Origin: Candidatus Mycoplasma haematobovis
Lineage (GTDB): Bacteria; Bacillota_I; Bacilli_A; Mycoplasmatales; Mycoplasmoidaceae
Direction: 5' to 3'
Assembly (NCBI RefSeq): GCF_001645765.1
Contig: NZ_LWUJ01000011.1
Span: forward strand, 124,001-188,000
DNA length: 64,000 bases
Shown here: one piece after another, positions 11,152 to 22,504 of the stretch
Position numbering within the stretch: position 1 is the first letter of the stretch
Layout: each line of letters begins with the position of its first letter
Position numbers and translations under genes: made by a program
The notes under the pieces: generated by a model
Told to the model about the DNA's origin: nothing
Databases searched by the model: none
What the model saw: the letters and a program-made list of their open reading frames with translations, nothing else

Positions 11152-12381
11152 GTGAGTGTGACAGCGAATTATGTTTATCAACTTAATCCTAAAGAAATAA
11201 AATCTTCTCGCTTATCTATAGGAATTCTCAAACTTCAATTTCTATTTGATATAGAGAAATTTTCTCAGAAAATTTGAATAATTACAGCTGTATCAATATT
11301 CGTAGGCATTTATAATTTTTTTTTACTTGAGCGTACAGGACTATATAGCTTAGGAATAAATTCTGTTTTTCAAGCCATAGCAAGATGCATTACATTTTTT
11401 TGAGGAAAGAATTATCCTAAAGTACATGCCTTCCTCTTTTGAGGGATGGTATTGATATTTAATATACCTTTAGCAGTACTAGGTTACACAAGAATAGGAA
11501 AGAACTTCACTATTTTCACCCTCTTATTTATTACTGTTTCGACTATTACTTCACTAATACTTTCTTCAGTATCAGATCCTTTAGGGCTTAAAGATTTCTA
11601 TATCTTTTCAGACCCCAGAACTTTCAATAAATGCCTAAAGGATCAAAAAATAAATATATTGCAGTGGCAATATGTTACACCCCTAGATAAAGGGGGGAAG
11701 AATTATGTATTAAATGATAGTTCCAACATCTCACTTATTTTTTTCTATGGCTTTATATTTGGACTCTTAAATACTTTTACTTCTCTAGTTATTTATGCAT
11801 TAGGAGGCTCTACAGGTGGTATTGATTGATTAGTTTTTTATTTATCCAAAAAGAAAATGAATTCAACTAATAATGTAATTCTTTACTTTAGCTTATTAAT
11901 AACTTTATTTTCTTATTTAGTAGGTACCTATATTCCTTACTTATCACATATGTCGGATCATAGGAGTAATGGATGCAATGGACAGGGAGCTTTAAATGGC
12001 GAAAAGTTACATAAACTCTTAATACCTAATATAGTAGGACCTATATTATTTGCTACTTTCATAGCTGCCTTTACTAAAAAAATATTATTTAATCTTTTCT
12101 ATCCCCACTTCAAATTAGTAAATGTAAAGATATTTACTAACAAAGCTCTGGAATTAAGGGAGATTTTATTAGCTTCTGATTTCCCCCATAGTTTTACTAT
12201 TAACACAGCTACTGGAGGTTATTTATTAAGAAAACAGAATGTATTTGAAGTAATATGTTTTGCTTTGGAGCTTAAGAATATTCAAGACTATACAAGAAAG
12301 ATTGATCCTAATTGTTTAATAGTGGCATCTCCAATTAAGTCATTAAGTGGAAATTTTAAAGTTAAAGATAATTTAAATTAG
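11152..12381 (+). CDS. YitT-family membrane protein with C-terminal DUF2179-like domain
   Basis: A 409-residue protein of unknown function. It has several membrane segments, a family signature VIYALGGSTGGIDWLVFYLSKKK near residue 220, and a soluble C-terminal domain (VNVKIFTNKALELREILL then INTATGGYLLRKQNV) that matches the DUF2179 domain found at the end of YitT proteins. GTG 11152 follows an in-frame stop at 11134; GTG 11158 is an alternative. The gene is divergent from the tRNA cluster and is followed by the PstS-like gene on the same strand. Confidence 0.75.
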
Positions 12382-12393
12382 AATTCTTAAGCA

Positions 12394-12400
12394 GGGGGGG
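12394..12400 (+). repeat. Poly-G tract (7 G) in the leader of the PstS-like gene
   Basis: A run of seven G lies 8 bases before the GTG start of the gene at 12409, within AT-rich DNA. It may act as a crude ribosome-binding sequence or as a length-variable regulatory tract. Runs of this length are rare in the window and otherwise occur mainly in the DUF31 array. Confidence 0.6.
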
Positions 12401-12408
12401 AACAAATT

Positions 12409-13542
12409 GTGAGCATAAAAGTTCCACTTTATTTATGTGGATTTTTCTCTGTACCAGCCTCATTAGTGGCGTCCACTTGAGGCACTTTAAGAGACTTGGA
12501 AATATATAGTTTTGAAGGTAGCTCTTCAATGAAGGCTGTTATAGATTATTTAGTAAATGAATATAGCAGAACTGATCATTTAATTTTTTCAAATATACAG
12601 GCAGTAGGTTCAAATTCAGGATTAGAGCGATTATTAGATGGATATGCAGATTTTGCATTAGTTTCACAAGATGTTACTGAATTAGCTAAGAAACATCAAG
12701 ATAAGTGGCATAAGAGAAAATTAAGAACTATTACTTTAGCTAAAGAAGCAATGATGCTTCTTTACAAACCACCTAGGAATTGTTCTGAAGAGTTAGATAT
12801 TACTGAAAGCAATGTTAAATATATTTATTCAGTTTTTTCAGGACATAGGCATAAAGATGTTCAAAGATTTGATTGAAGCCATTTAATTAGTGGGTGTAGT
12901 GGAAAGATAATTCCTTGAGTAAAGAGTTCAGGACCAACTAGATCTGGAACAGCTTATGCTTTCGTTGATAATCCTGTATTAAAGAATCAAGATCAAGATT
13001 GACTAAAGAAAGTACGTGAAAATTACGGAAATGATTTCCAAGATATTAAGTATACATCTGAATCTAATTTACTTTCTTGAAATAGTTTTGTAAGCAATTT
13101 AGTTGAAGGTTCAATGATCTATTTACCAAGTTCTTTTGTATTTACCAATATGGAAGAAATTAACGAAAATGGTGTGAAAATAGCAAAGTTAAATAATAAA
13201 GAAATAAATTTAAGTAACTTTAGTAAGGAAGTTAAGAAAGGTGGATATGAATGAGGAAGAACTTACAATCTGATTTATTCAACAGAAAAATTTGTTAAGG
13301 ATGAAACTACAATTCAATCTTCAAGTGGAAATATCGAAAATAATAATGGAACTAAGAAGTCTAACAAACAGAAATTTGTTAAATGAATATTAGAGAATTT
13401 AAATAATGTTAAAGGTATGAGTTTAATTCCTGTTGAAGATCAAGATAAAGATGAAACCAAGAGCGATCAGGATCTTAAAAAGTATGGGGTACCTTTTTTA
13501 GTATCTCAAACACAAGAACCCCAGCAGCTACAGACACATTAA
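12409..13542 (+). CDS. PstS-like phosphate-binding exported protein
   Basis: A likely substrate-binding protein for phosphate uptake at the cell surface. The N-terminus (VPLYLCGFFSVPASLVAS) is a hydrophobic export or anchor segment without a clear lipobox. The mature part has phosphate-loop-like EGSSSMKAVIDYL, AVGSNSGLERLLDGYADFALVSQD and a second signature PTRSGTAYAF, as in PstS. It reads through several TGA Trp codons. No pstA, pstB or pstC is adjacent. The last 68 bases overlap the end of rlmB on the other strand, giving an unusual Gln-rich C-terminus that may be a read-through extension. Confidence 0.72.
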
Positions 13543-14218
13543 GAGAATTAACTTTATTTTCCATAGGAATATAGATATTTACATCAGTTTTTTTACTAAT
13601 TAAAGGAGATATTCCTTCTCCTTCTGAACCCATTATTAATATTGATTTATTTGCATACTTCACTTCTCTGTAACTCTTAGCATTCTCATTAATATCAGCT
13701 GAATAAATTCAAAAATTATTATTCTTAAGCTTCTCAATAGCTGTAGCTAAATTAGAGACCTCTACTAAATCTATATGTAATGAATATCCCTGAGAAGCCT
13801 TAATTGTTAATTCATGATTTAGAGGTGCTTGTTTATTCTTAGGTATTATTATTCCATCAACTCCAGCAGCACAACAAGTTCTTAGAATAGCCCCAACATT
13901 AAAAGGGTCTTGTAGGTGATCTAGAGCAATTATTAATGCTCTTTCTTTTGAAGAACACTTATTAATTAACTCTTCTAAAGTAAGAGGCTTTTTTGCTTTA
14001 ATTAAAGCAATAGCATATTGGTATTTATGCTTAGATTTATATTTCTTAAAGAAATTCTTTTCTTTAAGTTCAAATCTAATTTTCTTATTTCTGCACAGCT
14101 CTATTAAATACTTTTGGCTACTAGATAGATATACTATTTCAATTAAATAATTTAATAAATTATTATTTATTAAATCTGTTATTCCTTTTCTTCCACTAAG
14201 TATTAAATAATTACCCAC
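13475..14218 (-). CDS. rlmB: 23S rRNA 2'-O-methyltransferase, TrmH/SpoU family
   Basis: Methylates a ribose in 23S rRNA (Gm2251-type) by family assignment. The 247-residue protein has an N-terminal substrate-binding part and a SPOUT knot with ALDHLQDPFNVGAILRTCCAAGVDGIIIP, LIMGSEGEGISPLI and IPMENKVNSLNVSVAAGVLVFEI. GTG 14218 is directly adjacent to the cysS stop. The cysS-rlmB pairing is common in Firmicutes and mollicutes. The 3' end runs into the PstS-like gene. Confidence 0.9.
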
Positions 14219-15487
14219 TTAAATTAGTTTTCTCTTAATTAATTCAGACCTTATTGCATCAGCTTTTGAATATTCCTTTAAATTCTGTGCTTCTTTTCAT
14301 TCATTTAAGAGCTTTAAGTTTTCTTTAGTATGAATATTAGGTATTTGGAAGCCTAAAAAAAGTAAATGTTCTAAGAGTATTGAATAGCTTTCATTAATTG
14401 CATTAAAGTTCTTATTCTTTATCTCTCTAAGTAGTTCTTTCTTAATTTTTTGTAGTCAAGTAAGTGCTGTAGGTAAATTTAAATCATTATTAAGTATTTC
14501 AAGAAATTCATTTGAAATTTCGGAAGAGCTATTTAAAGAAATATTATTAATAAATAATAAAGATTTAGCTTGATTTAAAGCTAATAAATAACTTTCGAAT
14601 TCTTTATTAAATTCTTTTAATTTTTCTTTATTAATTAATAGAGGAAGACTATATTTATTAGTAAGGAATAAGTATCTTAGAGTATTAGCAGAGTATTCTT
14701 TAAGTAAATCTTTAACTAAGAATTTTTTATTAGAGGACTTAGAAATCTTTCCATCTTCTGTATGTAAATGACCTATATGTATTCATATTTTTGCTAAGGA
14801 TTTTGAATTTAATGCTCTAGAATGAGCATTTTCATTTTCGTGGTGAGGAAATTTAAGATCTATACCTCCTCCATGTAAATCTACTTCTGAATTTGCATAT
14901 TTTGAAATAAATGTAAAACATTCTGTATGTCATCCGGGCCTTCCCTTACCTCAAGCACTATCTCATCTCTTTCCATCTTCCATTTTTTTTCATAAGCAAA
15001 AATCTTCATTTGATTTAAGCATATTTAATTTCTGTTTTGATAATTCTCCATAATTACTAATCTTCTCAATTTTCATTATTACATCTCCATTTTCAATTTC
15101 TGCATAGCCTTTATTGAGTAGTTCTTGTACTGTATTTTGTATCTCTCCAATATGCTCACTTACTTTGGGCATATGGGTAGGGGGAGTAATATTTAATTTT
15201 TTAAGTATCTCTAAGTAGTGAGAGGTATATTTTTCACTCACTTCTTCTTCCTTTAAAGAGAGTTCTTTTGCTTTGGCAATTATTTTGTCATCAATATCAG
15301 TAATATTATGTATGTAAACGTAGTTTTCTTTGGAATATTTAAGAATTCTTATTAAGAAGTCAAATATTATTACAGGAGCTAAATTACCTATATGTATGTG
15401 GTCATAGACAGTAGGACCACATAAATAAATCTTAGGATTCTTATTTAATTCTTTGAGAGTTTGCTCTAAAGAATCATAGAGCCTCAA
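14219..15487 (-). CDS. cysS: Cysteinyl-tRNA synthetase
   Basis: Charges tRNA-Cys. The 422-residue class I enzyme shows the first zinc cysteine and HIGH box in [13 protein letters not shown], the ITDIDDKII motif, GWHTECF and HHENENAHS with the remaining zinc ligands, and a KMSKS variant [10 protein letters not shown]. The C-terminal anticodon domain is short. TTG 15487 gives MRLYDSLEQ, the expected N-terminus, two bases after the rpsO stop. Confidence 0.95.
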
Positions 15488-15489
15488 CT

Positions 15490-15705
15490 TTAACTCTTTT
15501 TCTTAGTGGTTAATATTTGATAAGCTTCAAAATCTCTTCTTTTTATATACTTAAGAAACCTTTTTCTTTTTGAAACTAATTTAAATAAAGATAATTTAGA
15601 TACATTATCTTTTCTGAAATTCTTCAAATGAGCTGTTAATCTTTCAATTCTTTTAGTAAGTTCAACTACTTGATAAGGATGAGAGCCAACTTTAAAGTTA
15701 TTCAT
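15490..15705 (-). CDS. rpsO: 30S ribosomal protein S15 (short N-terminus)
   Basis: Binds the central domain of 16S rRNA. The 71-residue product has VELTKRIERLTAHLKNFRKD, then LFKLVSKRKRFLKYIKRRDFEAYQIL, the S15 core. It is about 18 residues shorter than usual: an in-frame stop lies just upstream of the ATG, so the first helix is missing or much reduced. It overlaps the end of the upstream HAD gene by 8 bases. Confidence 0.92.
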   Translation of the reverse strand: MNNFKVGSHPYQVVELTKRIERLTAHLKNFRKDNVSKLSLFKLVSKRKRFLKYIKRRDFEAYQILTTKKKS

Positions 15706-16846
15706 TTTTTAATCTATCTAAATATTTTAATACTGCACTTATTTGTCTCGGTCAAAAGGCAATAACTAATATATTATTATTTCTTCCTTTGTTTTTAAAT
15801 AGTGACTTAAAGATTTTTTCTGATCTAGAACTCTCTCTAAATATATCTTTATTACTTAAACTTACGCGTAAATACTTAGTAATTCCTGCACTTATTGCTT
15901 GAATATCCCTAGCACTAAGAGAAGTAGTAAGACCCCTTGATAGTAATTTATTTAAATGTTCATTGTTATCTTCAATTCATAAGTGTGAGTTATCATAAAG
16001 TCAATTAATTCAGGAAGATTCACCGCCAGAAATAGTATCTGAGTTTTTTGTTAATTCAGTATCACTACTATCAATTACATATTTAGTTAAAGCTGAAAAG
16101 TAGCAATGTTTACATAACTCTGGAGTTAATTGATGTATGCCTAAATAAATGGTGTCTTTATTTAGATCTAAATTTATTTGTTTAAATAATTTTTTGATTG
16201 AGTCATATTTAGTAGCATTTGCATTAGAGATATATAGGCTAGATTTGTAAGTGAAGTAGTTAGCTTTTTCGAAAGAAGAGAGATCTTTAATTAAGTTTTT
16301 AATATTAGCTTCTTTATCACTTTCCTTCTTATCTAAGAAATAAACTTCACAACTATATATTTGGTTGTTCTCTATACAGGACTTAATATTAGTAGTATTT
16401 AAGAGTTCATTTTTTTTGAGGTGAAATAGTCTACTTAAATTAGACTTGTATTTTCTTATTATTCAGTTATTTATTATTCAAGGAAAGGTATGATTTTCTT
16501 TAGTATTAATTGAGAAATTTAAATTATTTCAAATACATTTATTAGTTAATCTTAGAGTAAATTCAGAACTTAAGAAGCTTTCAAATATTACTTTTCTAGT
16601 AGCTATATTAAGAGTAACAGCTCCTGATTCAGCAATTAAATAGCCAGTCTTTATATTTAGATCATTTAACATCTTTTCAGAATCCTGAATAGTATTCTGA
16701 GTAAGAAGTATTAGTGTTTGGTTAGCTGATATTTCATTAAGTAATCTATTAGTACTAAGGATATCATCAAGATTGTATTGGTTTATCTCTGCAAAATCAA
16801 GATCTAGGATAATGGCTTTCTTATCATATATAGATTTACTTTTCAC
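15698..16846 (-). CDS. HAD (Cof)-like protein, probably catalytically degenerate
   Basis: A 382-residue protein. The start KKAIILDLDFAEIN matches the DxD loop of HAD phosphatases but lacks the following GT. YLIAESGAVTLN resembles the Cof NGA motif, and ISNANATKYDSIKKLFKQ matches the cap-to-core stretch with the conserved Lys. The usual GDxxND metal loop cannot be found; DTIYLGIHQL occupies its place. About 100 further residues follow with no recognised domain. GTG 16846 is the first start after an in-frame stop at 16856-16858 and overlaps thrS. A regulatory or decayed role is possible. Assignment is tentative. Confidence 0.5.
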
Positions 16847-18392
16847 TAGCTCACCTTAAGAAATCCATATGTTCAATAGGATATCTTTCTTCTGATAATT
16901 TATTATTTAATTCTTTATTTCTTGATTTTGAAATATTAATCATTTGTGCTTTTCAATGTTTTTCAGCTATTTCAATTAATTCTTTTTCATTAGCAACATT
17001 TATTTTTTCTAATTCTTTATCTCCAATAACCATAAAGCCATAAGATTTCTTATCTACGGCTTTAGCTATTTTTTTTGCTAAAGAAAGATCACTTGAATCT
17101 ATTTCAACTCTAATATTTTTGAATCTGTAGTAGTCTGCTAATTTTTGGGCGCCTTCTAAATGCTTTTCTTTATTTAAAGGAATTAGAGTTATTTGAGTAG
17201 GACTTAATCAAAAAGGTAATCATCCATTATCTCTCTCTAATAAGTAAGCTACAAATCTTTCCAAAGTGCCAACAATTCCTAGGTGAATCATTATTGGTGT
17301 ATCTTCTTGTTGTGCTTCATTTAAGTATTTAAGCTTGAATCTTCTAGGGAGTAAGAAATCTAATTGTATTGTTGAGATAGTAATGATTTTTCCTATATAT
17401 GTCTTAATTTGAAAATCTATTTTAGGACCATAGAAAGCAGCATCTCCTATACCTTCTTGATAATTAACTTGCTTATTTTCTAGGAATTTTCTTAATTCTC
17501 CTTCTGCTGTTTTTCAAAGTTCATCGCAATCAAAGAATTTCTTTTTATCTTGAATATCTCTAAGCGAAAGAATAACAGAGTCGTATTCAATTTCAAAAGC
17601 TTTCTTAATATCTTGAATTATTCCTCATATTTTTTCAAGACATAAATTTATTTGATTTTGAGTACAAAAAATATGTGTATCTATTAATTCCATACATCTA
17701 TTTCTTTCCAATCCAAATAAGCCGCCAGAAGATTCATATCTATAAAGCTTAGCATTTTCGCCGTAAGCTATAGGTAGTTGTTTTTCACTTCATTTTTGTT
17801 TTTTGTAGAGAATGATGTGGTGAGGACAAGTCATTGGTCTTAGCACATATTCATCATTCTCATCTAGAGAAAGAGGGGGGAACATATTCTCTTTGTAGTG
17901 GTCTCAGTGACCCGAGCATTGATATAGTTCTTTTCTTCCTAATTCTGGCGTAGTTACCAGTAGTATGCCGTGTTTTTTTTGTATTTGGTTTACGTAATTA
18001 GTAATTTCTTTTTTAAGAATAGTACCTTTTTCAAGTCATATGGGCATTCCTGCTCCAATTAAAGGATCAAAATCAAATATCTTTAATTCTTTTCCTATAC
18101 CTCTATGGTCATTATTAGCATTCTTATTAATATTCTCTAAGTACTTTAAATATTCATGTTCATTAGGGAAAGAGAAGAATGATAGAGCATATTTATTCTT
18201 CTCTTTTTTCTTTAATTCAGAAAAAGCTATATATCTTCCTTCTTTAAGTTCAATATCTTTAAAATTTTTGTCACTTATTTCTTCTTGACTATTTAAATTG
18301 AAAGTAAGGATATTATTACCACTGAAAGAGTTTTCAATTTTTATATTAGGATATTTCTCTTTAATTAGTAACTCTAACTTTTCTTTTGACAT
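16836..18392 (-). CDS. thrS: Threonyl-tRNA synthetase lacking a recognisable editing domain
   Basis: Charges tRNA-Thr. The 518-residue protein is over 100 residues shorter than the usual bacterial enzyme. The catalytic core begins near residue 96 with [14 protein letters not shown] and includes [28 protein letters not shown] and the C-terminal anticodon domain ([22 protein letters not shown]). The roughly 95 residues before the core do not show the TGS domain or the HxxxH editing motif. The TGA at 16851 is Trp, so the end lies 11 bases inside the HAD gene. The ATG overlaps the pepF stop. Confidence 0.92.
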
Positions 18393-20194
18393 TAAATTTT
18401 CTTAGATAATTGTTCGTATTCTTCAAGCCATTCTTTAACTACTTTCTTAACGGTTTTTCATGTGGTAGCTTTTTCTAAATCTATATCCAATATCTTTATG
18501 GTATCTAAGTTAGATAAAGAGTTACCGGCTCTAAGAAATTCAAAAAATTTAGAGATATATTCAGCATCATTTTTTATTTTTTCTGCTATTAGTAGAGAGA
18601 CTACTTGCCCTACAGAGTATTTGTAAACATAGAATTCTTCACTATAGAAGTGAGGAACAGTAAGGATGGAAGTTAAAGCTTTTTTTCTTAAAGGAGTAAG
18701 TTTTGGTTTTTTTCCATAATACTTTTCTTGTTTTTCTCTAAATATATTTTCAGCTAAATCAGCATCAAGCACTGCGCCATTATTAATTAATTGATTAACT
18801 TCATATTCTCATTCACTAAAGATTATTTGGCTTAAAGTAGTACTAAAGAAACCAGAAATTAAATTATCGTATACCTCTAGTAATTTATGAGTATCATTCT
18901 GATATTTTTTAATTAAGTGATAGCTTAGTAATAGTTCATTAAGAGTGGATGGTATTTCTGCTATGAAAATAGTAGTGCCCGCATAATGTGATTGATATTT
19001 GCAATATTCTAAGGCATGCATAGCATGACCTAATTCATGTACTAATGTATAGACATCTTCAAGTTTAGAGTTGTAGTTCATAAGAATATATTTCTTCTCT
19101 AAGCCATAAGAACCACTAATACAATAAGCTCCACTTAATTTATCTTTTCTTGCTTCTCAATCTATTCATCTCTCATTAAGTGCTTTAGAGATATTATTTA
19201 TGTATTCAGGTCCTAGTATTTGGAGTGCTTCTAGAGTTAAAGTTTTTGCTTCTTCAATAGTAATATTTTGATCTTCTTTCTTAATAATAGGCATTCTTAA
19301 ATCTCAAGGCTGAAGTAGCTTTAATTGATAGTTTTTCTTTAGTAATTCTCTGAATATTCTTCTGTATTTTCTTCAAAGAGTACTAAAGCCCTTTACTCTT
19401 TCATATAGAGCAGGAATGAAAGTTAAAGGAATTTCATCAGCATAAGCACTAGCTTCGTAATAGCCTCCTGGAAAGTTACTATTCTTAGCATCTATATTTT
19501 GTTCTAGAAAATTGTAGTACATAAGTCTAGCTAAGCTTTCTCTAGAACTATGTACTGCTTCGTGTCAAGCTAAATAAGCATTTTTTCTTAATTTCCTATC
19601 ATTATCTGTTTGTGTTTTGATGAAAGCAGCATAGTTAGGTAGTTCATGTTTATTATTATTTGAATCTTTAACAGTTTTGACTTTAAGTTCTTTATCTAGA
19701 ATAAGTGTAAATATAGAGCTAAAACAAGAAGATAAAGGAGAGTAAGTGGCAGAAAAGCTTTTGATATCTGGAGGTAAGTCATGTTTTTCATATTTGAAAA
19801 TTAATTCATAACTTCTTTGATGAGGTGCTAATTGTGGATCTTTAAGAAATTCAAGAATATTCTCTTTATTCTTTATGGCTTGATCAGAAAAGCTTGACAT
19901 TGCTTGCATGAAAGGTATTGATTTGGTTTGAATTTCTTGCATAAGGCCAAATCATTGATTATTAGATAAGTCTTCATTGTGCTTATTGGATAAATAATTA
20001 AATAATCTATTGGAAGTTATTTGTTGTCTAAGGCTTAGTGCATGAAAGAATATTAGCTTTTCTTTACTTGAAAAGATATTTTCTTTAAAGAGATTTAATA
20101 TCTCTTCATTTTGTTGAAAATATTTATCTTTAAGTTCATCTAAAGTTGAATTCTCTAGAATACTCTCTAAATCTCAATGTAAAGAATTATTCAT
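18392..20194 (-). CDS. pepF: Oligoendopeptidase F (M3 metallopeptidase)
   Basis: Cytosolic zinc peptidase that trims oligopeptides. The 600-residue protein carries the HExxH zinc site in LVHELGHAMHALE, preceded by LEDVYT and followed by the downstream glutamate region FIAEIPSTLNELLLSY. The N-terminal helical half (MNNSLHWDLESIL) matches the M3B family length. The ATG lies 8 bases inside the end of tmk and the TAA overlaps the thrS ATG. It probably supplies amino acids from imported host peptides. Confidence 0.94.
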
Positions 20195-20843
20195 ATAGAT
20201 CTAAATTTTCTTTAACTATTTCAAGTAGCTTATCAATTGGATCATTACCATTTAATTGTATTATTTTGCCAGATATTCCTTCTTGTAATGAAGCTGAGTA
20301 GCATTTAGAGAGAAGAGCATAACTTTGATGATGTTCTTCATCTAGTTTATTATTATTCCCACTATTCTTTCTGTTTTCGTATCTTTTTTTATATTCCTCT
20401 ATAGAGATATTAATAAAGAAAGTAACATCAGGAGCTATAGGAGAAATGTATTTTTGTGTTTCTCTAATTCAAGCAATTTTTTCATTATCTCCTTTGCCTT
20501 GATAAACAAAAGTAGATAAATAATATCTATCACATATTACTAGAGAATTATTTGCTAAGGCGGGGGCTATTAATTTTTCAAAATGTTCTGATCTAGCTGC
20601 AAAGAATAATAGAGCTCTCGTTTTGTCATTAAGAGTATATTCATCATTTAGTAATAGCTCTCTAATATGTTTTCCAAATTCTTGATTTTTGCCTCCAGGC
20701 TCTCTAGTAAATAAGACATTTTTGTAACTTTTTTTTAAATAATTTCCTTCCCTTATTTTCTGTTTTAAACCCTCTATTAAAGTGCTTTTTCCAGCCCCAT
20801 CTACTCCTTCAAAAACAACAAATAAACCTAATTTTTCTTCCAT
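20187..20843 (-). CDS. tmk: Thymidylate kinase
   Basis: Phosphorylates dTMP to dTDP. The 218-residue protein has P-loop FEGVDGAGKSTLIEG, the DR(E)P-type FTREPGG motif, ARSEHFEKLIAPALANN and the DRYYLSTFVYQG signature. ATG 20843 is divergent from recA with 34 bases between the starts. First gene of a seven-gene leftward run that ends with rlmB. Confidence 0.95.
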
Positions 20844-20877
20844 TGTTTGTTTTGTTTCATATTAAGGAAGTGTAAAG

Positions 20878-21861
20878 ATGAAAAACGGTAAGAAGCCCAA
20901 TACAGAGTCTAAAGATTCTTTTCTAAGTCTTGAGGAATTAGGAGTCAAACTATGAAGTAAGAATTTTAACGATAATTCAGGCATTGAAGTAATCTCAACA
21001 GGCTCATATTTTTTAAATAAAGTATTAGGAGTGGGGGGATGGCCAGTTGGAAAAATAATTGAAATTTTTGGTTCTGATTCTTCTGGTAAATCTACTTTAG
21101 CACTTCATGCAGTAGCTGAAGCACAAAAAATTAATAAATGTGTTGTCTATATAGATATTGAGAATACTTTAAACCCTAATTGAGCTAAGAAAATAGGGGT
21201 AGATTTAAACAATATTTTTGTGGCTTCTCCAGTTTGTGGAGAGAACACTTTTGAACTTATTGCTAAATTAATTGATACTAATAATGTAGATTTAATAATT
21301 GTTGATTCTGTTGCTGCTTTAGTGCCTTATTTTGAATTTGAAAATAATATTCAAGATCAAACAATGGGCTTACATGCAAGATTGATGAGTAAAGGATTGA
21401 GAATTATTCAATCCAAAATGATTAACTCTAAAACTACTATTATCTTTATTAATCAAATTAGAGACAAAATTGGTAATAGCTATATTCCTACTACCACAAC
21501 TACAGGAGGCAGAGCACTTAAATATTCAGCTTGCATAAGAGTTGAAATTAAGAGATGTGAATCTATTAAAGATGCCAACAATACAGTAATTGGATTTATT
21601 ACTAAAGCTACTGTAATTAAGAATAAATATGGTGCTCCTTTATCAGTAGCTAATACTGCTCTTTATTTTGAAAGTGGATTTGATTATGTTTATGAAATTA
21701 TTCAAGAGGCTATTAATCTAAATATTCTTAATAAGAAGGGTTCTTGGTTTGAATTTAAAGAAAAGAATATAGCCCAAGGAATAGTTCAATTAAGAAAGCA
21801 TTTACAAGATAATCCAGCTCTGTTTGAAAAAATAAAAGAAGAAATATTTAAAGTTAAATAA
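20878..21861 (+). CDS. recA: Recombinase RecA
   Basis: Strand-exchange ATPase for recombinational repair and recombination. The 327-residue protein shows [21 protein letters not shown]-loop [38 protein letters not shown] and loop region [17 protein letters not shown]. It is slightly short and lacks the acidic C-terminal tail. AAGGAAG lies just before the ATG, one of few SD-like sites here. The stop overlaps the end of sodA by 8 bases. Its presence fits a genome with tandem paralogous genes. Confidence 0.95.
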
Positions 21862-22462
21862 AGGATAAATATCTATTTTCAATTACTTTTCAATCAAGAA
21901 TTTTTCAAACTTCTTTAAAATAAGCCATCTTTCCATTTTTGTATTGTAAGTAATAAGCATGCTCTCATATATCTATACCAAATATAGGTAAATCACCACT
22001 CATATAAGGAGAATCTTGATTCTGACAAAAAATAATCTTTAATTTTTTATCTTTACTTAGCACAAGTCATACTCATCCAGCACCAAATGAACTTGCTACT
22101 ACTTTCTCAAATCATTCTCTAAAGTTATCTCAAGAGCTAAAGGTTGATATTATATCTCTCTTAAGTTGTCCATCATGTATAGTAGTTTCTTTAGTATCTA
22201 ATATATCCCAAAAAATTTCGTGATTTGAAACACCTCCTCCATTATTTCTTATAGCAGTCTTAATATCATCAGGAACGCTATTGATTTTCTGCAATATATC
22301 ATTAACACTTAAATTAAAAAATTCTGGGTATTTTTCGAGAGCTTTATTTAAATTATTAAGATAACCTAGATAATGTCTTGTATAATGCAGATCCATTATT
22401 TCTCCACTGATAAAAGGTTCATAAGAGGCGAAACTCGCTCTCATAGCCTTTTCCTTAAACAT
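21854..22462 (-). CDS. sodA: Superoxide dismutase (Fe/Mn family)
   Basis: Converts superoxide to hydrogen peroxide and oxygen. The 202-residue protein contains the four metal-ligand contexts: EIMDLHYTRHYLGYLNNL, GGGVSNHEIFWDIL, and FGIDIWEHAYYLQYKN (Asp and His), with the normal spacing. Three or more Trp are TGA-encoded. The start is divergent from metG, 42 bases apart. It suits life on erythrocytes or another oxidising niche; most mycoplasmas lack this enzyme. Confidence 0.93.
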
Positions 22463-22504
22463 AGTAAATATTTTACTATTTTATTTCCTTTAGAAATTTA
22501 AGCA

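Noticed and set aside
13475-13500. AAAAAG...CTTTTT hairpin at the PstS-like/rlmB junction as a two-way terminator
   Set aside because: The stem is about six mostly A-T pairs inside both coding regions; too weak to call.
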